NCBI RefSeq assembly: GCF_032362555.1
Contig: NC_083530.1
Coordinates: 2,138,001-2,202,000, forward strand
Source: Amyelois transitella
Taxonomy: Eukaryota > Arthropoda > Insecta > Lepidoptera > Pyralidae
Reading direction: 5' to 3'
DNA: 64,000 nucleotides
Shown here: positions 58,595 through 64,000 of the stretch, piece by piece
Layout of the letters: each line of letters opens with the position of its first letter
How positions within the stretch are numbered: the first letter of the stretch is position 1
Program-made: the position numbers and the translations under genes
Notes under the pieces: generated by a model
The model's input: only the letters and a program-made list of their open reading frames with translations
What the model was told of the DNA's origin: nothing
Databases searched by the model: none

Positions 58595-61500
58595 ATGATA
58601 ATGATAAAATGGATTTTCTTATGTGGTTATTCAGTTTTTGCTCAAGAGTACAACGTATCTTTGAGGGTATGTTTTAACTTGTAGTTGCATGTGACTTCTC
58701 TTCTTCAGGACTACCGGAATCGGGAAAAATATATTTATTCATTCATATTGACACGTCTTTATTCTTGCGGGGTAGACAGAGCCAACAGTCTTGAAGAGAC
58801 TGAAGCGCTACATTCAGCTGTTTGGCTTTATGATAGAATTGAGATTCAAATAGTGACAGGTTGCTAGCCCATCGCCTAAAATAAGAATCCCGAGTAAAAT
58901 ATATCTTTGACATAAAAGTTTATGAATGAAAACAATTTAATATCTACTAGTAGGTACTATAAATTTTATTCTTTTAATACTCATATTACACGCAAAACAA
59001 TAAACTGGTTTATTCTTCTTGTTCCGGTGCCCTGTGGCTCCCGGATAGATATTGGCCGATTGTCAGACCTACCTACTCAATATGATCACAAAATTTCATG
59101 AGAATCGGTCAAGCCGTATCGGAGCAGTACGGGAACGAACATTTGTGACACGAGAATTTTATATATAAGATTTATTCAGTAAGACTTTTAAAAAATATAA
59201 ACATTTTTTTTTCTTATAAGTTATTACATTATCATTAACGATTTCATCACTAGTCACTTCATCAAAATAATTACATTACTATAATAATAATAACGCTATG
59301 TATTTTTTAATCAATAGATCTAGAAAGTTGATAAAAATAATATTCAAGAGCGTTAATACAAAAGTGATAATTATTTTCCCCTAATACTTTCCCAACTTTC
59401 GGCAAACTAATATCAAAACTCTCCTAATCCAGTTTTATCCGGATAAAACCGACCGGGTCCGGCCAAATCCGGTTATAGTTTCGACTTGGCGTCCGTGAAT
59501 CCTTTCTTGTACAAAGCCACGACCACCGCTCCGCCTAAACCAAGATTGTGTTGAAGGGCTATCTTTGCGTTTTTCACCTGAAAAAAAATTGATATAACTA
59601 TTTATTATTAAAAAAAAAAATATTTTGCAATTTTCGATCTTTAAAAAGGAATTGCATTTTTAATCTTAAATGTGCCGTATGGTCCCTGGCACTTAAGAAT
59701 AGGACCAATCCATCTCTTTCTCTTGAATTTCGTAAAAGGCGACTAAGGGATATTTTAAGGATTCTTCGTTTAGGTATAGGCTAGCAAATTGCCAACTATT
59801 TGAATCTCAATTCCATCGTGGCCTTTCAGTCTTTGCAGACTGATGGCTTCATCTTACCCTTAGGTAAGGTAAAAAATATTGTTTTCCTACCTGCCTTATA
59901 CCAGCTTCACCGCGCAACTGCCACACCAATTCAGCACACTGTGCCAAGCCCGTAGCTCCCAACGGGTGACCCTTCGCTATCAACCCCCCACTTGGATTCA
60001 CCACCACTCTACCACCATACGTATTATCTCCATCATCAACAAACTTCCCAGCCTGACCTTCTCCACACAACTGAAGACCTTCATAAGTAATCAATTCATT
60101 TGTAGCGAAGCAATCGTGAAGTTCAACTACATTCACATCCATAGCCGATACTCCCGTCTTGTCATATAGTCGTTTCGACGCAATAGCAGTCATTTGAGCT
60201 CCAGCGATCTTCATGAAACTGTTATCGGTGAAGAGATCAGGTGTATCTGTAGCCATTTCCATGCCAATGATTTCAACAGCTTTACCCTGTAATCCATATC
60301 GAATGACAGCAGATTCTGACATCAAAACAGCGGCGGCTGCCCCGTCACTAGTAGGGCAACACATTAATTTGGTCAGAGGGCCATAAATTTTCCTCGAATT
60401 AAGAATTTCGTCAACCGTATACTCTCTCTTGCTTTGGGCTCTGCGATTTTTAGCACCGTGCCTGTGATTTTTTGCTGCGATTTTGGCGAAATGCACTTTG
60501 GTTGTGCCATATCTCTTCATATGTTCGAGACCAGCGTTGCCGAAATATTGTGGAGTTAAAGGTCCTTTTACTACTTCAGTCATTTCAGCCATTTTTTCCA
60601 CGTGTTTTCCCAAAGGGCTCGCTCTGTCTTTGAAATTGCCACCTCCGAGCGCGCCAGGGGACATTTTCTCGAATCCCAAAACTAAAGCAACGTCTATTAA
60701 ACCAGCTTCAACTAATTGTTTTGCTATAAACAGAGCACTTGATCCAGTAGAACAGTTATTATTGACATTATAAATAGGAATGCCAGTCATGCCGATTTGA
60801 TATAAAACTCTTTGTCCCGAAGTGGAATCGCCTGATGCATAACCACAGATAGCTTGTTGAATAACATCGTATTTAACTCCAGCATCAGCTAAAGCTTCTT
60901 CTACAGCCTTTTTCCCGTACTCTGGGTAATCCCCCCCAGTGCCAGGTTTTACAAAATCCGTCATGCCGACTCCAACTACGAACACTTTACGCTCCATTTC
61001 GACGTTAGTTCTAGTCGACAAACATAACAATACTGATAATGATATTGTGAATAATGTAATATTTGTTATTGATAACTTATCTCTTGAACATTGCTCGGTT
61101 TTAAGACCTTTCGTCACGTCAAAAAATATGATTTGTTTGCTGTTTCTATTACGAAGTACTTAGAGGTGATAATTCTATGATAGTGATTATAATGACGTTG
61201 TTTTCTTTTATTTGTTATGAATTTTATCAGAGTCATAACAAAATAATCGTTAAGGTATTTGATGTACCTAAGATCTAAGGATATTATTATATTTTTGATG
61301 CAAATGTTTGTAGGTATGGTAGCTACTACGTTATGATTGATACATTTTTAAGTAAAAAATACAATGTTTTAGAGATTTGAAACGTGGCATGTCCAGGGGT
61401 GCATTAACAGACGATTTCCTGAAATTTCCACTGGAAAGAAAACGAACGGAATCTTTTTAATATGTCACCGAGTTCTATAAATGACTTTATTTTTTTTTTA

Positions 61501-63988
61501 TTACAGAGATTCCATACACCAATGACGATGTTTAGAAATGTTCAGCGGCCAACGGTACCATATGTAAGAATGTTTCATCTATCGTTTGTTTGTTTGTAAA
61601 TACTTTATTGTACGTATATAACAATTTTTTGTAGAATATAGTAAGGACATAATTCTACTAATATTATAAATGCGAAAGTTTGTGAGTATGTCAGGATGTC
61701 AGTATGGATGTTTGTTACTCTTTCACGCAAAAACTACTGAACCGATTAACATTAAATTTGGTATGTAGGTAGCTGAAGACCCAGAATAACATATAAGCTA
61801 CTTCTTATCCCTGAGCTCCCGCGGGATTGATAGGGTTTCCATGCGGACGAAGTCGCGAAGTACCTTCTCCGCTGGGGGAGAAGGTAAAAGACTTGTGGAA
61901 TACCTCGTGAGAGACCATTATTCTAGATTCTTCGCCAACATACATACACACATACATACAGTCCCTTACGCGTAAACAGAGCCAACAGTCTTGAAAATAC
62001 TCAGTTGTATGGCTTTATGATGGAATTGAGATACAAATAGTGTTAGGTTGCTACATAGAAGTCGTCAAATTACAGAAATAATATAATCTGGGAGAACGGT
62101 GTTAATTTTCAGGGTCCAGCTAATAGATATGACTACGACATAGTAAAAGCTGTGGTAAGTACACTATACTACAAACTTGCATAGAAACAGTTATGAATGT
62201 GGCTGAAACGAAGGAATATGAAGCGATCGTAACGAGTTTTTTTTTTTAAATTTAATCATTAATTTTAGGAGCAAGATCTGATGATGGGCGTCAGGCCCAT
62301 GGGCAGGCAGGGACCAGAAACACCAACTGATAATGAATACGAATTCGCGCATATGGTACGTGACATTAAAATCCTACTATCCTATCCTACTACTATTATA
62401 AAGGCGAAAGTTTGTATTGATGTATGGATGTTTGTTACTCTTTCACGCAAAAACTACTGAACCGATTACCATGAAATTTGGTATGTAGGTAGCTGAAGAC
62501 CCAGAATAACACATAGGCTTATCCCAGAGTTCCCGCGGGATTGATAGGGTTTCCATGCGGACGAAGTCGCGGGCGGCCTCTAGTCTAATATATTTAAACG
62601 AGCAATTCTTGTTCTTGTATAATATAATCTGGATCTCGGAAACGGCTCCAACGATTTTCATAAAAGTTACAGATTAGGGTCTTTTCGGCTCAAGGAATCG
62701 ATTTATCAAGGTCCTAGGTTCGAGAAAAGCTCGGTTCCCAAGATATATAAACATTTTAAAAACCGCGTTTTAAGAAACTATATCAGCGCCATCTCTGGTA
62801 GACCGAGCAAAGCTGCGGTCAACCGGGTACTAATTCTTTAAACGATACCTATTATAAAGAGTTTAGGAGATCAGACGCTTCGTGTATAAACCCTGACTTA
62901 CTCTGGTGAAGGATTGTAGCATTGTAGTCATATAATTCGTACCTTGCCTCTTGACCTCTACAAATGAAATCTTTGAATCAACAAAAGAGAGAACATTTCT
63001 ATTTTCTCTCTTTTGTTGTTGTTGTTGTTTCTATTTTGGCTGAAATTTGTACCTACATATAGTCACTTCTATATCCTTTGCGGTGTAGACAGAGTCAACA
63101 GACTTGAAAAGACTAAAAGGCCTCGTTTATGAATGAAACTTAAATATTTGTAAAAAAAACTGCAGCAACAATTAAATTTTTTTTGAAATGGAGAAAGAAA
63201 TGACAGCATGTAATATTTTGATTGGAGGAGAAAAAGTTGAGCAAGTGAAAGAGTTTGTATATCTAGGATCAAAGTTTACATCAGATGGCAAGTGTGATAG
63301 TGATATTGAAAGGAGAGTGAACGCGGGGAACATGGTGAATGGAGCTTTGCATGCCTTTATGAGCAGTCAGAAACTATCCAAAAAGGCTCGACTGGCTGTG
63401 CACAGGGGCGTGTTGGTCCCGACATTAATGTATGGGAGTGAAAGTTGGGTATGGCAAAAGAAGCACGAAAGCAGAATAAATGCAGTGGAAATGAGAGCGT
63501 TAAGGAGTATGTTGGGTGTGAAATTGAGTGACCGGATAAGGAACAGCGTGATAAGGGAGTGTTGTGATGTGAAAGAAGATGTAGTTACAGGAATAGAAAA
63601 GGGTATGTTGAGATGGTTCGGTCATGTGGAGAGGATGAATGAAAACAGGTTGACTAAGCAGATATACAAGGAGAGTGTGGAGGGAAAGGTCGGGGTGGGA
63701 AGACCTAGACGAACATATCTTGATCAAATTAAGGATGTCCTGGTGAAGGGTCAGGTCAAAAGTGCCCGAAACCGCCGAGCTTGCATGAGGAGAGTTATGA
63801 ATGTGGATGAAGCAAAGGAAGTATGCAGGGATCGTGGCAAGTGGAAAGAGGTAGTCTCTGCCTACCCCTCCGGGAAAGAGGCGTGAGTTTATGTATGTAT
63901 GTATGTATGTACAATTAAATTGTACATAGAGAATGTTTATTATTATTTTTTTTTATTTCAGAACGAAACCCTAATGAGAACTGGAAAG
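58595..63988 (+). CDS. Unrecognised secreted protein made of phase-0 micro-exons (3' partial)
   Basis: I do not recognise the family. Five exons are supported by GT/AG signals: 58595-58666, 61507-61563, 62113-62154, 62269-62355 and 63962-63988 (72, 57, 42, 87 and 27 bp). Every one is a multiple of three and all junctions are phase 0, giving 95 aa before the window ends. Exon 1 encodes a signal peptide ([16 protein letters not shown], likely cut before QEYN). Later exons are polar: [29 protein letters not shown], a Gly/Met/acidic exon with [12 protein letters not shown] and NEYEFAHM, then NETLMRTGK. The donors are good (GTATGT, GTAAGA, GTAAGT, GTACGT, GTAATA). NVS and NET are possible N-glycosylation sites. 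No cysteines follow the signal peptide. Introns carry Helitron-like and SINE insertions plus an antisense thiolase gene. Exons could be missing between 58.7 and 61.5 kb. A secreted or extracellular role is inferred from the signal peptide only. Confidence 0.68.
58738..58895 (-). repeat. Short (ATGT)n-tailed element, truncated, in intron 1 of the micro-exon gene
   Basis: GACACGTCTTTATTCTTGCG to ATAAGAATCCCGAGT, 70 bp after the signal-peptide exon. Confidence 0.75.
59171..59176 (-). terminator. Candidate poly(A) signal of the SCP-X thiolase gene
   Basis: TTTATT on the plus strand (AATAAA on the minus strand), about 300 bp beyond the stop codon. Confidence 0.4.
59473..60997 (-). CDS. SCP-X-type peroxisomal 3-ketoacyl-CoA thiolase, thiolase-only, two exons
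   Basis: Thiolase of the sterol carrier protein X type, which cleaves branched or sterol side-chain 3-ketoacyl-CoAs in peroxisomes. Exon 1 is 59891-60997 and exon 2 is 59473-59577; together 403 aa. Active-site parts: C82 in [11 protein letters not shown]294/C296 in [10 protein letters not shown] and H344 in [10 protein letters not shown]. Exon 2 encodes the end of the thiolase fold ([20 protein letters not shown]) and stops after DAKSKL, so SKL is a PTS1 peroxisome signal placed directly at the end of the thiolase domain. In vertebrate SCPx an SCP2 lipid-transfer domain follows here; none is visible. I start at 60997 ([15 protein letters not shown], the family N-terminus). The frame is open 40 codons further upstream, but that hydrophobic leader would not suit a PTS1 enzyme. 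The whole gene lies antisense in the first intron of the micro-exon gene. Confidence 0.93.
59671..59875 (+). repeat. Short (ATGT)n-tailed element in the thiolase intron
   Basis: GTGCCGTATGGTCCCTGGCA to the tail region. It lies inside the 313-bp intron of the SCP-X gene and takes up most of it. Confidence 0.72.
61650..61860 (+). mobile_element. Helitron-like element, in intron 2 of the micro-exon gene
   Basis: TTCTACTAATATTATAAATG to GCGGACGAAGTCGCGAAG; second subtype. Confidence 0.7.
62382..62585 (+). mobile_element. Helitron-like element, in intron 4 of the micro-exon gene
   Basis: CCTACTACTATTATAAAGGC to GTCGCGGGCGGCCTCTAGT; second subtype, 27 bp after the fourth micro-exon. Confidence 0.72.
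62979..63018. repeat. 15-bp inverted repeat with a 10-bp loop
   Basis: CAACAAAAGAGAGAA and its exact inverse TTCTCTCTTTTGTTG, followed by (GTT)n. Located in an intron of the micro-exon gene. Confidence 0.6.
63188..63910 (+). pseudogene. RTE-like LINE, C-terminal end of reverse transcriptase and 3' tail
   Basis: A 5'-truncated non-LTR retrotransposon. The 232-aa open frame is the C-terminal part of the polyprotein: [19 protein letters not shown], then [45 protein letters not shown] and [14 protein letters not shown]. The frame stops at GCGTGA and the element ends in (ATGT)n. The endonuclease and catalytic YxDD parts are missing. It sits in the last visible intron of the micro-exon gene, 51 bp before its fifth exon. 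Shorter copies of the same 3' end occur at 12.7, 25.7, 33.0, 35.0, 44.4 and 53.0 kb. Confidence 0.85.
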
Positions 63989-64000
63989 GTAATATAATTA

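Noticed and set aside
59879..60169. A 96-aa plus-strand frame
   Set aside because: Antisense shadow of the thiolase exon.
60998..61117. A 40-residue N-terminal extension of the SCP-X thiolase
   Set aside because: The frame is open, but the extension is hydrophobic, lies outside the family N-terminus and would send a PTS1 enzyme to the secretory route. More likely 5' UTR.

Overview
The window looks like the nuclear genome of a ditrysian lepidopteran (moth or butterfly). It is AT-rich, its genes are split by introns with GT/AG junctions, and it is packed with repeats of lepidopteran type: a short element whose tail runs into (ATGT)n, RTE-like LINE 3' ends with the same tail, tRNA-derived SINEs, Helitron-like elements ending in CTAGT, and mariner, piggyBac and Harbinger DNA transposons. 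The species cannot be named from sequence alone. No viral, bacterial or CRISPR material was seen.

Layout. (1) 0.6-2.6 kb, minus strand: a two-exon PIF/Harbinger transposase with its third catalytic residue apparently changed. (2) 3.3-3.5 kb: a weak candidate for a tiny two-exon gene. (3) 6.2-6.5 kb: a promoter-like module (CCAAT, CRE, TATA, E-box) followed by a splice donor. (4) 13.8-20.7 kb, plus strand: a five-exon LAMP-family lysosomal membrane protein. Intron 2 holds a nearly complete mariner with an intact transposase frame, and intron 3 holds an internally deleted piggyBac-type element with TTAA duplications. (5) 20.7-38 kb: gene-poor, AT-rich and repeat-rich. (6) about 38.8-46.6 kb, plus strand: a probable noncoding first exon followed by the five coding exons of the homeobox gene Six4. 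(7) 49.2-50.5 kb, plus strand: intronless Atg6/Beclin-1. (8) 51-58 kb: repeats. (9) 58.6-64 kb, plus strand: a gene for a secreted protein built from very small exons of 27-87 bp, all joined in phase 0, running off the right edge. Its first intron contains, on the opposite strand, a two-exon SCP-X-type peroxisomal thiolase that ends in its own SKL signal.

The genes have no operon-like relation. LAMP and Atg6 both belong to the lysosome/autophagy system, but their presence about 30 kb apart may be chance. The most unusual items are the micro-exon secreted gene, the thiolase-only SCP-X, the piggyBac derivative with palindromic internal repeats sitting 34 bp from a LAMP splice acceptor, and the shared 3' tail that links the abundant short element to an RTE-like LINE.
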